Shown piece by piece: positions 55,053 to 64,000 of a DNA stretch of 64,000 bases. Both the position numbers and the translations under genes were made by a program. The notes beneath the pieces are model-generated. The model worked only from the letters and a program-made list of their open reading frames with translations, did not search any database and was not told the DNA's origin. Within the stretch, counting starts at the first letter, position 1. Each line of letters starts with the position of its first letter. The stretch covers positions 1,670,143 through 1,734,142 of the forward strand of contig NZ_LZNS01000001.1 of NCBI RefSeq assembly GCF_001984575.1, written 5' to 3'. This DNA is from Streptomyces sp. MP131-18 (GTDB taxonomy: Bacteria; Actinomycetota; Actinomycetes; Streptomycetales; Streptomycetaceae).

Positions 55053-55442
55053 GGCCCGTCCTCCTTGCCCCTGCGGCGCGGCCGTGCGCCGCCGTTGTGG
55101 ACGGCACCCTCACGCCGTCCGGTCCTGTGCCGGACATGTTGACATCCTCCCCGGCGCCATTGCCAGCGAGTGCGGTGCTCACCACAAGCACGCGCGGTGA
55201 CCCCCGACGGGACCCTCACCCGTCACGAGGTACCGAAAACACCCCGGCCTGATCCCCGCTATACCGGAAAAAACGCCCTGCTCGCTCATTCGGCGACCAG
55301 CAGCGCAAGGCACCCGGTGATCAGTACATTGCGCTGCGTCACGATACCACGCACTCCACACCTGGGCGAACTGCGTTGCATGCACCGCGAGAACGAGCAC
55401 ACCGTCCTCAAAGTTCCCCCACACGGCCGGTCATGCGGCGGA
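55053..55442 (-). other. 390-base intergenic region upstream of osaB
   Basis: No gene is supported here. A short open frame of 81 codons on the minus strand has no ribosome site and an odd composition. The region is less GC-rich than its surroundings, with a T-run and TATAG near 55260-55275 on the minus strand, suggesting promoter or leader function for osaB. Confidence 0.6.
55230..55255 (-). promoter_or_regulatory. Candidate SigB-like promoter of osaB
   Basis: On the minus strand GGAT and CGGTAC are separated by 16 bases, close to the GNNTN14-16GGGTAY pattern of streptomycete SigB/SigH stress sigma factors, with one mismatch in the -10. It would give a leader of about 175 bases. The match is short and could be chance. 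Confidence 0.3.
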
Positions 55443-58400
55443 TCACTTCCTGCCTGCCTCCATCCACTGGCTCATCACCGTCATCAGATAATCAGTGTCG
55501 ACCGGCTTCGTCACGTAGTCCGAGGCCCCGGACTCGATGCTCTTCTCCCGGTCGCCCTTCATCGCCTTCGCGGTCAGCGCGATGATCGGCAGCCCCGCGA
55601 ACTGCGGCATACGGCGGATCGCCGACGTCGTCGAATAGCCGTCCATCTCCGGCATCATGATGTCCATCAGCACCAGCGCCACGTCCTCGTTGGACTCCAG
55701 CACCTCGATGCCCTCCCGCCCGTTCTCGGCGTAGAGGACCCGAAGACCGTGCTGCTCCAGCACGCTGGTCAGCGCGAACACGTTCCGCACGTCGTCGTCC
55801 ACGATCAGCACCTTCCGCCCGCGGAAGTCCCGCAGCACGGCACGCAGCGCCTCCCGGTCCGCGGCCGGCCCGGGGCCCTGCTCCTGCTCCTCCTCCGGCT
55901 CCTGCTGCTCGTGCGAAGCCCCGTTCTCCGCGAACCGCTCCCGGTGACGCCGCGTCAGCGACTGGGCGGCGCGCTCGGCCGCGGCCGACGCCTCGCGGTT
56001 CTTGCGCTCCTGCCGCTCGGCGGCCGACCGCGCCTCCGCGGCGTCCTCCGTCGCCCCGCCCTCGGCGGCGGCCGACGCCTCCGGGCCAGCTTCGAGTGCG
56101 GCCGGCGCGGCGCCACCGGCCTCGACGGCCAGCGTGCCGCTGACCATCTGCCCGTAGCCGGGCGGCGGCAGCTCGGCCGGCTGGAGCGGCAGATACAGCG
56201 TGAACGTCGAACCACGGCCCGGCTCGCTCGCGGCGTGGATCTCGCCGCCGAGCAGCCGCGCGATCTCCCGGCTGATCGAAAGCCCCAGGCCCGTGCCGCC
56301 GTACTTGCGGCTCGTCGTGCCGTCGGCCTGCTTGAACGCCTCGAAGATCACCCGCATCTTGCTCGCGGCGATCCCGATGCCGGTGTCGGACACGGCGAAC
56401 GCGACCAGCGGCGCGTCCGCCGTCCGCACGGAACCGCTCTCCAGCATCTGCTCGCGGATCTCGTTCGGCACCTCAGCGGCGGCCGGGCGGATCACCAGCT
56501 CGACCGAGCCCGTGTCCGTGAACTTCACCGCGTTCGACAGCAGGTTGCGCAGCACCTGGAGGAGCCGCTGCTCGTCGGTGTGCAGCGTGGCCGGCAGCTC
56601 GGGCGAGACCCGCACGGAGAACTCCAGGTTCTTCTCCGCCGTCAGCGGCCGGAACGACGCCTCGATGTAGTCCACCAGCTGCACCAGGGCGATGCGCGCC
56701 GGGCTGACGTCCATCTTCCCGGCCTCCACCTTGGACAGGTCGAGGATGTCGTTGATCAGCTGGAGCAGGTCGGAGCCCGCGCCGTGGATCGTCTCGGCGA
56801 ACTCGACCTGCTTCGGCGACAGATTGCCCTCGGCGTTGTCGGCGAGCAGCTTGGCGAGGATCAGCAGCGAGTTCAGCGGGGTGCGCAGCTCGTGCGACAT
56901 GTTCGCCAGGAACTCGGACTTGTAGCGCATCGAGACCGCGAGCTGCTCGGCCCGCTCCTGGAGACCGCGCCTGGCCTCCTCGATCTCCGAGTTCTTCACC
57001 TCGATGTTGCGGTTGGTCTCGGCCAGCAGGTCCGCCTTGTCCTTCAGCTCGGCGTTGGACTCCTCCAGCGCCCGGCGCTGCCGCTCCAGCTCCGCCGTCT
57101 GGTCCTGGAGCTTCGTCGCCAGCTCCTGCGACTGCTTCAGCAGCATTTCCGTACGGGTGTTGACGCTGATCGTGTTGACGCTCGTGGCGATCATCTCCGC
57201 CATCTGCGTCAGGAAGTCCCGCTCGATGTGCGTGAACGGCTTGAACGACGCCAGCTCCAGCACGCCGAGCACCCGCTCCTCGAACACCACCGGCAGAATG
57301 ATCACCGTCACCGGCGGCGCCTCGCCGAGGCCCGAGGAGATCCGCAGGTAGCCCTCCGGCGTCGGACCGAACAGCAGAATCCTGCTCTCCGCCGCCGCGG
57401 TGCCGATCAGCCCCTCCCCCGGCCGGAACGACAGTGACTGCGCGTCCGGCGCGTAGCCGTAGGCGGCGATCATGCGCAGCTCGTACGCGTCGTCGTCGCC
57501 CGCACCGGTCACCAGGTCCTCGTCGCCGTCGACCGGCACCGACAGGTAGAACCCGCCGTGCTGCGCCGCGACCGCCGGGCACAGCTCGCTCATGATCAGC
57601 TTGGCGACGGCCGTCAGGTCCCGCCTGCCCTGCATCTGCGCCGAGATCCGCGCCAGGTTGCCCTTCAGCCAGTCCTGCTCCTTGTTGGCCTGCGTGGCCT
57701 CCCGCAGATTCCGGATCATGGCGTTGACCCGCTCCTGAACGGTCAGGATCTCGCCCGCCGCGTCGGTGTCGATGCGCACATTGTGATCACCACGCGTCAC
57801 GAACGTCGCGACGCGGGCGATGCCGCGCACTTGGCCGGTCAGATTGCCCGCCATCTCGTTCACCGAATCGGTCAGGTCCTTCCAGGTGCCGGCGACGCCC
57901 GGCACCCGCGCCTGCCCGCCGAGCTGCCCCTGCGTGCCCACCTCCCTGGCCACCTTGGTCACCTGGTCGGCGAACAGGGAGAGCTGGTCGACCATCGTGT
58001 TGAGGGTCTCCTTCAGCTCCTGGATCTCGCCCCGCGCGTCGATGTCCATCTTGCGCGTCAGGTCGCCCTTGGCGATGGCCGTCGTGACCATGGTGATGCT
58101 CCGCACCTGCCCGGTCAGGTTGGACGCCATCGAGTTCACCGACTCGGTCAGGTCCCGCCAGGTCCCCGAGACGCCCGGCACCTTCGCCTGGCCGCCCAGG
58201 CGCCCCTCCGTGCCCACCTCGCGCGCCACACGCGTGACTTCCGCCGCGAACGACGACAGCGTCGTCACCATGCGGTTGACGGTGTCCGCGAGCGCGGCCA
58301 CCTCGCCCTGCGCCTCCACGGTGACCTTGCGCGACAGGTCACCGTTGGCCACGGCCGTGGCGACCTCCGAGATGTTCCGCACCTGGCCCGTCAGATTGCG

Positions 58401-60989
58401 GGCCATGAGGTTGACGTTGTCCGTCAGGTCCTTCCACGTGCCGGAGACACCCCGCACCTCGGCCTGGCCGCCCAGCTGGCCCTGCGTGCCGACCTCGCGC
58501 GCGACCCGCGTCACCTCGTCCGCGAAGGACGACAGCTGATCCACCATGGTGTTGACGGTGGTCACCAGCACCAGGAACTCGCCCCTGGAGTCCACCGTGA
58601 TCTTCTTCGACAGATCGCCCTTCGCGACCGCGGTGGTGACGTCCGAGATGTTCCGCACCTGCGAGGTCAGGTTGTTCGCCATGCCGTTGACGGACTGCGT
58701 GAGGTCCTTCCAGGTCCCGGCGACCCCCTCGACCTCCGCCTGGCCGCCGAGCCTGCCCTCGGTACCCACCTCGCGGGCCACCCGCGTCACCTGCTCCGCG
58801 AACGAAGACAGCTGGTCCACCATCGTGTTCAGCGTGTCCTTCAGCTCCAGGAACTCGCCGCGTGCATCCACCGTGATCTTCTGCGACAGGTCACCGCGCG
58901 CGACGGCCGTCGCCACCCCCGCGATGTTCCGCACCTGATCGGTGAGGTTGGACGCCATACCGTTGACGGAGTCGGTCAGGTCCCGCCAGACACCCGCCAC
59001 ATCGGACACCTGCGCCTGCCCGCCGAGCCTGCCCTCGGTACCCACCTGCCGCGCAACCCGCGTGACCTGCTCCGCGAACGAAGACAGCTGGTCCACCATC
59101 GTGTTCACGGTGTTCTTGAGTGCGAGGATCTCGCCCCTGGCGTCGACCTCGATCTTCTGCGACAGATCGCCGCGCGCCACGGCGGTCGTCACCTGCGCGA
59201 TATTGCGCACTTGGTCGGTGAGGTTGAACGCCATCTGGTTCACGGAGTCCGTCAGCGCCTTCCACGTGCCGCTGACGCCGTCCACGCGGGCCTGGCCGCC
59301 GAGCCGCCCGTCGATGCCGACCTCGGTGGCCACGCGGGTCACCTGCTCGGCGAAGGACGAGAGCTGGTCGACCATTCTGTTGACGGTGTTCTTCAGCTCC
59401 AGCATCTCGCCGGAGACGTCCACCGTCACCTTCTGCGACAGATCGCCGTTCGCCACCGCCGTCGTCACGGAAGCGATGTTCCGCACCTGGTCCGTCAGGT
59501 TCCTGAAGGCGGTGTTCACCGAATCGGTGAGGTCCTTCCAGGCCCCCGCCACCCCGAGCACTGACGCCTGACCGCCGAGCGCGCCCTCGTCGCCGATCTC
59601 CCGGGCGACGCGCGTGACCTCGGACTGGAACGAGGACAGCTGATCCACGGTCCTGTTGACGGTGTTCTTCAGCTCCAGCATCTCGCCGGAGACGTCCACC
59701 GTCACCTTCTGCGACAGATCGCCGTTCGCCACCGCCGTCGTGACCTGCGCAATGTCGCGCACCTGATCCGACAGGTTCCTGAAGGCGGTGTTGACCGAGT
59801 CCGTCAGCTCCTTCCACACGCCGGCGACGCCCTGGACGCGAGCCTGCCCGCCCAGCGTCCCCTCGGTGCCGATCTCGGTGGCGGTGCGCGTCACCTCGTC
59901 GGCGAACGACGAAAGCGTCCCGGTCATCGCATTGATCGTGTCCGCGAGCCGTGCCACCTCGCCGCTCGCGCTGACGGTGATCTTCTGGGACAGGTCACCG
60001 TTCGCCACGGCCGTCGTGACCTGCGCGATCTCCCGCACCTGCTTCGTCAGGTTCCCCGCCATCAAGTTGACCGAATCGGTCAGGTCCTTCCACACCCCCG
60101 CGACGCCCTGGACCCGCGCCTGGCCGCCGAGCACCCCGTCGGTGCCGACCTCGCGGGCCACCCGCGTCACCTCGGACTGGAACGAGGAGAGCTGGTCCAC
60201 CATGGTGTTCACGGTGTTCTTCAGCTCCTGCATCTCCCCGGCCACATGCACGGTGACCTTGCGGGACAAGTCGCCGTCCGCCACCGCCTTGGTCACCCCG
60301 GCGATGTCACGGACCTGCGCCGTCAGCCGGGCGGCCATCGTGTTGACGGAGTCCGTGAGGTCCTTCCACGAGCCGGTCATGCCGCGTACCCGCGCCTGGC
60401 CGCCGAGCTTGCCCTCCGTGCCGACCTCGCTCGCCACCCGGGTCACCTCGTCGGCGAACTCGGACAGCTGGTCGACCAGCCCGTTCACCGTCCGGCCCAT
60501 CCGCAGGAACTCGCCCCGCAGCGGCCGCCCCGGCCCCTTGCCCGCCTGCGCCCGCAACTCCATCCGCTGCCGCAGGTCGCCCTCGGCGACGGCGGACAGC
60601 ACGCGGCCGACCTCGGCCACGGGCCGCGCCAGATCGTCCACCAGGTCGTTCGCGTCGTCGATGGCCTTGGCCCAGGCGCCCTCGCACAGGCCGGTCTCCA
60701 GGCGCTCGCTCAGCTTCCCCTCGCGGCCGACGACCCGCCGCACCTGCGCCAGCTGGCCGGTGACGTGCAGGTTGCGCTCGGCAACCTCGTTGTAGACCGC
60801 GGCGATCTCCGCCATCGGCCCTTCACTCGCGACGGTGAGCCGCTTGCGCAGATTGCCGTCCCGCATCGCCTCGAGCGCCGAGAGCAGCCGGTTCAGGGCA
60901 GCAGCATCCACTTCAACGGTGCCACCGCTCCTGGACCTCTTCGCTCGTGCAGCCGTACCAGCACGCGCAACTGCTCCGTCAGACACCAC
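55443..60989 (-). CDS. osaA: Giant hybrid histidine kinase with tandem HAMP repeats, OsaA type
   Basis: An 1848-residue cytoplasmic hybrid kinase. After a basic N-terminus come about ten tandem 92-residue units of HAMP type, each with LGGQA-x-V-x-G-V-x-G-x-W near its middle, covering roughly residues 150-1070. A GAF domain follows (about 1105-1250), then a coiled coil. HisKA carries H1366 in [15 protein letters not shown], and an HATPase and an Ala-rich linker follow. The C-terminal receiver has D1776 in [15 protein letters not shown]. This matches OsaA of S. coelicolor, about the same length. No membrane segment is visible. GTG 60989 has GGGAGGG five bases upstream. It should signal with OsaB in osmotic stress. 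Confidence 0.88.
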   Translation of the reverse strand: MVSDGAVARAGTAARAKRSRSGGTVEVDAAALNRLLSALEAMRDGNLRKRLTVASEGPMAEIAAVYNEVAERNLHVTGQLAQVRRVVGREGKLSERLETGLCEGAWAKAIDDANDLVDDLARPVAEVGRVLSAVAEGDLRQRMELRAQAGKGPGRPLRGEFLRMGRTVNGLVDQLSEFADEVTRVASEVGTEGKLGGQARVRGMTGSWKDLTDSVNTMAARLTAQVRDIAGVTKAVADGDLSRKVTVHVAGEMQELKNTVNTMVDQLSSFQSEVTRVAREVGTDGVLGGQARVQGVAGVWKDLTDSVNLMAGNLTKQVREIAQVTTAVANGDLSQKITVSASGEVARLADTINAMTGTLSSFADEVTRTATEIGTEGTLGGQARVQGVAGVWKELTDSVNTAFRNLSDQVRDIAQVTTAVANGDLSQKVTVDVSGEMLELKNTVNRTVDQLSSFQSEVTRVAREIGDEGALGGQASVLGVAGAWKDLTDSVNTAFRNLTDQVRNIASVTTAVANGDLSQKVTVDVSGEMLELKNTVNRMVDQLSSFAEQVTRVATEVGIDGRLGGQARVDGVSGTWKALTDSVNQMAFNLTDQVRNIAQVTTAVARGDLSQKIEVDARGEILALKNTVNTMVDQLSSFAEQVTRVARQVGTEGRLGGQAQVSDVAGVWRDLTDSVNGMASNLTDQVRNIAGVATAVARGDLSQKITVDARGEFLELKDTLNTMVDQLSSFAEQVTRVAREVGTEGRLGGQAEVEGVAGTWKDLTQSVNGMANNLTSQVRNISDVTTAVAKGDLSKKITVDSRGEFLVLVTTVNTMVDQLSSFADEVTRVAREVGTQGQLGGQAEVRGVSGTWKDLTDNVNLMARNLTGQVRNISEVATAVANGDLSRKVTVEAQGEVAALADTVNRMVTTLSSFAAEVTRVAREVGTEGRLGGQAKVPGVSGTWRDLTESVNSMASNLTGQVRSITMVTTAIAKGDLTRKMDIDARGEIQELKETLNTMVDQLSLFADQVTKVAREVGTQGQLGGQARVPGVAGTWKDLTDSVNEMAGNLTGQVRGIARVATFVTRGDHNVRIDTDAAGEILTVQERVNAMIRNLREATQANKEQDWLKGNLARISAQMQGRRDLTAVAKLIMSELCPAVAAQHGGFYLSVPVDGDEDLVTGAGDDDAYELRMIAAYGYAPDAQSLSFRPGEGLIGTAAAESRILLFGPTPEGYLRISSGLGEAPPVTVIILPVVFEERVLGVLELASFKPFTHIERDFLTQMAEMIATSVNTISVNTRTEMLLKQSQELATKLQDQTAELERQRRALEESNAELKDKADLLAETNRNIEVKNSEIEEARRGLQERAEQLAVSMRYKSEFLANMSHELRTPLNSLLILAKLLADNAEGNLSPKQVEFAETIHGAGSDLLQLINDILDLSKVEAGKMDVSPARIALVQLVDYIEASFRPLTAEKNLEFSVRVSPELPATLHTDEQRLLQVLRNLLSNAVKFTDTGSVELVIRPAAAEVPNEIREQMLESGSVRTADAPLVAFAVSDTGIGIAASKMRVIFEAFKQADGTTSRKYGGTGLGLSISREIARLLGGEIHAASEPGRGSTFTLYLPLQPAELPPPGYGQMVSGTLAVEAGGAAPAALEAGPEASAAAEGGATEDAAEARSAAERQERKNREASAAAERAAQSLTRRHRERFAENGASHEQQEPEEEQEQGPGPAADREALRAVLRDFRGRKVLIVDDDVRNVFALTSVLEQHGLRVLYAENGREGIEVLESNEDVALVLMDIMMPEMDGYSTTSAIRRMPQFAGLPIIALTAKAMKGDREKSIESGASDYVTKPVDTDYLMTVMSQWMEAGRK
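57780..60539 (-). repeat. About ten tandem 276-base repeats inside osaA
   Basis: A motif encoding LGGQA recurs near 57910, 58187, 58463, 58739, 59015, 59291, 59567, 59843, 60119 and 60395, a strict 276-base period (92 codons). Boundaries given are approximate. Two neighbouring units share an exact 89-base stretch, 59377-59465 and 59653-59741, and both encode the otherwise unique AFRNL, so they look most recently duplicated or converted. Confidence 0.88.
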
Positions 60990-61172
60990 TGTGTCCCTCC
61001 CGCGGGTCGACCATCCGGTCAGGGCTTTCACATCACGCGTTCCCAGTGTTTCACTCCCGACGGACCGGGCGATAACAGTTCGGCAGCATCGCATACCACT
61101 GTTTTCCCGGTCGGGGGGAAATCGGCGGATGCGCTGTCCGCGGGGGCGGCCGACCTCAGTAACCTGGCTTCC

Positions 61173-61196
61173 GGCTGTCCATGCGGCACCGGGTAG
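61173..61196 (+). promoter_or_regulatory. Candidate SigB-like promoter of the SpoIIE-type phosphatase gene
   Basis: GGCT (61173-61176), 14 bases, then GGGTAG (61191-61196) resembles the SigB/SigH stress consensus GNNTN14-16GGGTAY, differing in the last base. It lies 26 bases before the GTG start at 61223. The rest of the 233-base divergent region, shared with osaA, shows no other clear promoter. Confidence 0.35.
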
Positions 61197-61222
61197 CGAC
61201 GACAGACCTTTGGGGGAGTGAC

Positions 61223-63832
61223 GTGATCACCGCGCGAGCTGCGGCCACCTTCGAGCCGGTTGGACGCTCGGTCGCGACCGCGCGGGGTTTTGTCCGGGAC
61301 ACGCTCCAGGGCTGGGGCCTCACCGACCTGATCGAGGACGCGGTCGTCCTCACCAGTGAGCTGGTGACCAATGCCGTGGTGCACGCCGGAACGTCGGCGG
61401 ACGTCCGCTGCCTGCGGGACCCCGAGGGCGTCCGCGTCGAGGTCGTCGACCGCCACCCGGAGCGCGAGCTGCCGCTCGCCGAGGTCTCCCGCGGCCGGCT
61501 CGACCTGAACAGCGAGGGAGGCCGCGGGCTGCTGCTGTGCGCGGCCCTCGCCTCTCGCTGGGGCGTGGACTACACGGCGACCGACAAGTGCGTGTGGTTC
61601 CGCCTCGACCAGCAGGCACTGCCGGTCGGCACCCGCTCCGCGGGCCCCGTACTGCCCACCGAGGCGCTCCCGGTCAGCGATACGCGCGTGCGCGTGGCCG
61701 TCGTCCAGGTGGACCGGGCCGACAGCATCACGGCCTGGAACGACGATGCCAGGGAGCTGTTCGGCTACACCGCGGAGCAGGTCGTCGGCAAGCCGCTGGC
61801 CGACCTCGCCGCCTGGCCCCAGACCCCCGGCACCGGCACCGGCATTGCCGAGGCTCTGGCCCTGTCCCGCTGGGAGGGCAGCTACGGCCTGTGCGACTCC
61901 GAGGGCAGGACCGTTCCCGTGTACGCCTGCCACCTGCGGGTCCGCGACGCCCAAGGCGAGCCGTCGACCGTGTGCCTCATCGTGCGCGACCAGGAGCGGG
62001 CCATCCTCCAGAGCCCGTCCCGGCTGCCCGTCCACGGCACGGACCCCCTGGACCGGGCCGGCGGCGACCCGCTGGACGCCCTGATCGGCTCCCCTCCCCC
62101 GGACGACCTCGACGGCCTCCTCCAGCGCACGGTGGAACGCGCGCGCGACATGCTCGACGGCGATGCCGCGTTCCTGCTGCTGGCCACCGACGACGAAACG
62201 GAGCTGGAGGTCCGCGCCACCACAGGACTGCCCTCCGCCCGCCAGCGCTTCGCCCGCGTTCCCGTGGAGACCGGCAGCGGACGCTACGGCTCGGCGCGCA
62301 TGCCCTCCGTCCACGAGGACCTCGCGACGGCGCCCGGTGCGGTGCCCCTGCTCTCCGGCACCGGCATGCACGCCGTGGTGATCGTGCCGCTGAAGGTCGA
62401 GGGCCGCCTCACCGGCTCGCTCGGCGTCGCCTCCGAGACGCCCGGCCGGTACAGCAACGAGGAGGCGCTGCGCCTCCAGTTCGCCGCCGACCGCATCGCG
62501 CTCGCCGTGGAGTCCGCCCGGCTGACCGAGCTGGAGCGGCTGCGCCGTGGCTCGCTCGCCTTCCTCGTCGAGGCGTCCGAGCTGCTGGCCGGCACGCTCG
62601 ACCGGAATCAGACTCTGGCCCTCATGGCGCAGATGACCGTCCCGACGCTGGCCACCTGGTGCGCCGTCTACACCATTCCCGAGCCGGGTTCCGAGCCGGT
62701 GCTGTCCTACGTCCTGCACGAGGACGAGGAGCGGATCGACGGCATCAAGGCCCTGCTGGACCGCGTCGACCCGCCCGACCCCGATATCGACCTGGGGGTG
62801 CGGCCCTGGACGGCCCCGGCGGACGCCGCGCACAACACGGCGCTGCGCAGTTCGCTGCGCAGCCTCGCCCTCGGCGAGCTGCCGTCGGCCGGCGGGGGCG
62901 CGCCTGGTACGGGCCTCGGCACGGCCGCGGCCGTGGGCGGCGAGACGGTGGTGCTGCCGCTCATCGCGCGCAACCGCGTCATCGGGCTCCTCGCCCTGGG
63001 CAAGCCCACGGACGAACGCTTCCGCCAGGACATCCTGGAGCTGGCCGAGGACCTGTCCCGCCGGGCCGCACTGGCCCTGGACAATGCGCGCCTCTACAGC
63101 GAACGCACCGCCATCAGCCAGTCGTTGCAGCGCAGCCTGCTGCCTCCCGAGCTGCCGGAGATCGACGGCGTCGACGTCGAGGTCATCTACCGGGCCGCCG
63201 GCGAGGGCAATGAGGTCGGCGGCGACTTCTACGACGTGTTCCCGATCCGCGAGGGCGCCTACGGCTTCGCCATCGGCGACGTGTGCGGCACGGGGCCGCT
63301 CGCCGCCGCGGTCACGGGCCTGGCCCGGCACGCGCTGCGCCTTCTGGCGCGGGAGGGCCTGGGCGGCCCCGCCGTGCTGGAGCGGCTGAACGCGGCGATC
63401 CTGGAGGAAGGTCCCCGTTCCCGCTTCATCACCCTGCTGTACGGGGAGTTGTGGCCGCAGCCCGAGGGCGGCGCGCTGCTGAAGATGGTGTGCGCCGGGC
63501 ATCCGCTGCCGCTGCGCCTCACGCCCGACGGAACGGTCGCGCCTGCGGCGAGCCCGCAGCCGCTGCTCGGGGTGATGGACGATCTGGAGTTGTACGAGCA
63601 GACCACGGTGCTGAATCCGGGCGATGTCCTGCTGTGCGTCACGGATGGCGTCACCGAACGCCGGGAAGGCACCCGGATGTTGGGCGACGACGGTCTCGCG
63701 GACGTGCTCGGTTCCTGCACCGGCATGACCGCCGGCGCCGTCGCGTCCCGAGTCCTGCGTGCGGTGGAACGCTTCGCATCCGACGCCCCGTCCGACGACA
63801 TGGCGATTCTGACGCTCCGCATCCCGGAATAG
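61223..63832 (+). CDS. Multidomain SpoIIE/RsbU-type protein phosphatase with anti-sigma-like ATPase, PAS and GAF domains
   Basis: An 869-residue cytoplasmic signalling protein. An N-terminal RsbW-like ATPase domain is visible (LTSELVTNAVVHAGT, VEVVDRHPERE, SEGGRGLLL). A PAS domain follows (about 160-260, ITAWNDDARELFGYTAEQVVGKPL), then a GAF domain (about 300-430), a second GAF-like region (about 450-620) and a PP2C SpoIIE domain (about 640-868, AGEGNEVGGDFYDVF, GDVCGTGPLAAAVTG, VLLCVTDGVTERR, SDDMAILTLR). It could both bind and dephosphorylate anti-anti-sigma factors. GTG 61223 is chosen for GGGGGAG five bases upstream over an ATG 14 codons earlier. It is divergent from osaA, hinting at a shared stress pathway. 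Confidence 0.88.
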   Translation: MITARAAATFEPVGRSVATARGFVRDTLQGWGLTDLIEDAVVLTSELVTNAVVHAGTSADVRCLRDPEGVRVEVVDRHPERELPLAEVSRGRLDLNSEGGRGLLLCAALASRWGVDYTATDKCVWFRLDQQALPVGTRSAGPVLPTEALPVSDTRVRVAVVQVDRADSITAWNDDARELFGYTAEQVVGKPLADLAAWPQTPGTGTGIAEALALSRWEGSYGLCDSEGRTVPVYACHLRVRDAQGEPSTVCLIVRDQERAILQSPSRLPVHGTDPLDRAGGDPLDALIGSPPPDDLDGLLQRTVERARDMLDGDAAFLLLATDDETELEVRATTGLPSARQRFARVPVETGSGRYGSARMPSVHEDLATAPGAVPLLSGTGMHAVVIVPLKVEGRLTGSLGVASETPGRYSNEEALRLQFAADRIALAVESARLTELERLRRGSLAFLVEASELLAGTLDRNQTLALMAQMTVPTLATWCAVYTIPEPGSEPVLSYVLHEDEERIDGIKALLDRVDPPDPDIDLGVRPWTAPADAAHNTALRSSLRSLALGELPSAGGGAPGTGLGTAAAVGGETVVLPLIARNRVIGLLALGKPTDERFRQDILELAEDLSRRAALALDNARLYSERTAISQSLQRSLLPPELPEIDGVDVEVIYRAAGEGNEVGGDFYDVFPIREGAYGFAIGDVCGTGPLAAAVTGLARHALRLLAREGLGGPAVLERLNAAILEEGPRSRFITLLYGELWPQPEGGALLKMVCAGHPLPLRLTPDGTVAPAASPQPLLGVMDDLELYEQTTVLNPGDVLLCVTDGVTERREGTRMLGDDGLADVLGSCTGMTAGAVASRVLRAVERFASDAPSDDMAILTLRIPE

Positions 63833-63864
63833 GCGGGCGGGAGCGGCAGTCAGGAAAAGCAAAA

Positions 63865-63891
63865 AGGCCCCCGCTTGAAAGGCGGGAGCCT
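63865..63891 (-). terminator. Terminator of the tRNA-Thr transcript
   Basis: AGGC-C-CCCGC pairs with GCGGG-A-GCCT with one mismatch. On the minus strand the stem is followed by TTTTT and, after GC, TTTT, a real U-tract that is unusual in this genus. It also lies 32 bases past the phosphatase stop and may end that transcript too. Confidence 0.75.
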
Positions 63892-63911
63892 GAAAATCAT
63901 GCAGTTGTTGA

Positions 63912-63983
63912 GCCCCAAAACGGAATCGAACCGTTGACCTTCTCCTTACCATGGAGACGCTCTGCCGACTGAGCTATTGGGGC
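63912..63983 (-). tRNA. tRNA-Thr, anticodon GGT
   Basis: On the minus strand the sequence runs from GCCCCAA to TTGGGGC, a perfect seven-base-pair acceptor stem. The D-arm is GCTC/GAGC, the anticodon stem TCTCC/GGAGA with loop ATGGTAA (anticodon GGT), and the T-arm AACGG/CCGTT with loop TTCGATT. It reads ACC and ACU threonine codons. The 3' CCA is not encoded. A U-tract terminator follows 20 bases downstream. Confidence 0.97.
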
Positions 63984-64000
63984 GTTATTGTCCGGCGGTG

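Noticed and set aside
55179..55424. An 81-codon open frame between osaB and osaA
   Set aside because: No ribosome site, high Cys and Trp content, and no similarity that I recognise; the region looks like promoter or leader DNA.
57780..60539. CRISPR-like array
   Set aside because: The 276-base periodicity is coding, in frame, and has no short repeat/spacer structure.
61028..63952. A 974-codon open frame antisense to the phosphatase gene
   Set aside because: The plus-strand product has clear ATPase, PAS, GAF and SpoIIE motifs; the minus frame has none and runs into the tRNA region.
63912..63983. tRNA gene as an integration site of a mobile element
   Set aside because: No integrase and no repeat of the tRNA 3' end is visible within the window; the right edge is too close to judge the other side.

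Overview
The window is 64 kb of very GC-rich chromosome from a streptomycete. The evidence is strong third-position GC bias, frequent GTG and TTG starts, and a gene order that I recall from Streptomyces coelicolor read backwards: rnhB, nrdJ-nrdR, lexA, dinG, hflX, rsh, dapF, miaA, miaB, gluKR/gluABCD, recX-recA, lhr, clgR, cinA, pgsA, rimO, ftsK, osaB, osaA. It is core chromosome. I see no insertion sequence, prophage, CRISPR array or integration site.

Layout. 1-10.8 kb: the end of rnhB (runs off the left edge), three small metabolic or hypothetical genes, a secreted propeller-like protein, then a DNA metabolism block: the B12-dependent ribonucleotide reductase nrdJ with its repressor nrdR, divergent lexA with an SOS box, and dinG. 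10.8-15.2 kb: a three-gene NRPS-independent siderophore operon (two IucA/IucC synthetases and a GNAT acyltransferase) with no visible hydroxylase, decarboxylase, transporter or iron box. 15.5-26.8 kb: a trypsin-like lipoprotein, panD, hflX, a long RelA/SpoT homologue, dapF, a membrane protein, miaA, two tiny plus-strand genes, a LigB-like protein and miaB.

26.9-38.4 kb: an orphan TAXI-type binding protein and a GH38 alpha-mannosidase whose 3' end overlaps the convergent kinase gene gluK. Next come gluR and the divergent glutamate ABC transporter gluABCD, then an FAD monooxygenase. 38.4-47.3 kb: recX and recA (with an SOS-like box), a DUF3046 protein, an AraC regulator with AzlC/AzlD exporters, and a large Lhr helicase. 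47.4-54.3 kb: a minus-strand run clgR, cinA, pgsA, rimO, a RodZ-like HTH membrane protein and ftsK. 54.4-63.8 kb: osaB and osaA, a response regulator and a giant hybrid kinase of the osmoadaptation type with about ten tandem 92-residue HAMP units, facing a multidomain SpoIIE-type phosphatase. A tRNA-Thr(GGT) closes the window.

How the parts work together. Three themes recur. Genome maintenance is controlled by LexA and NrdR (lexA, recA, recX, nrdRJ, with dinG, rnhB, lhr and ftsK nearby). Translation and RNA quality is served by miaA, miaB, rimO, hflX and the stringent-response homologue. Signalling loci sit beside the genes they probably serve (GluKR with gluABCD, AraC with azlCD, OsaAB with a stress-type phosphatase). 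The most unusual items are the OsaA repeat array with signs of recent unit duplication, the stripped-down siderophore operon, the hexamer inverted repeat around the gluA promoter, and the RSH protein with an intact hydrolase site but eroded synthetase motifs.
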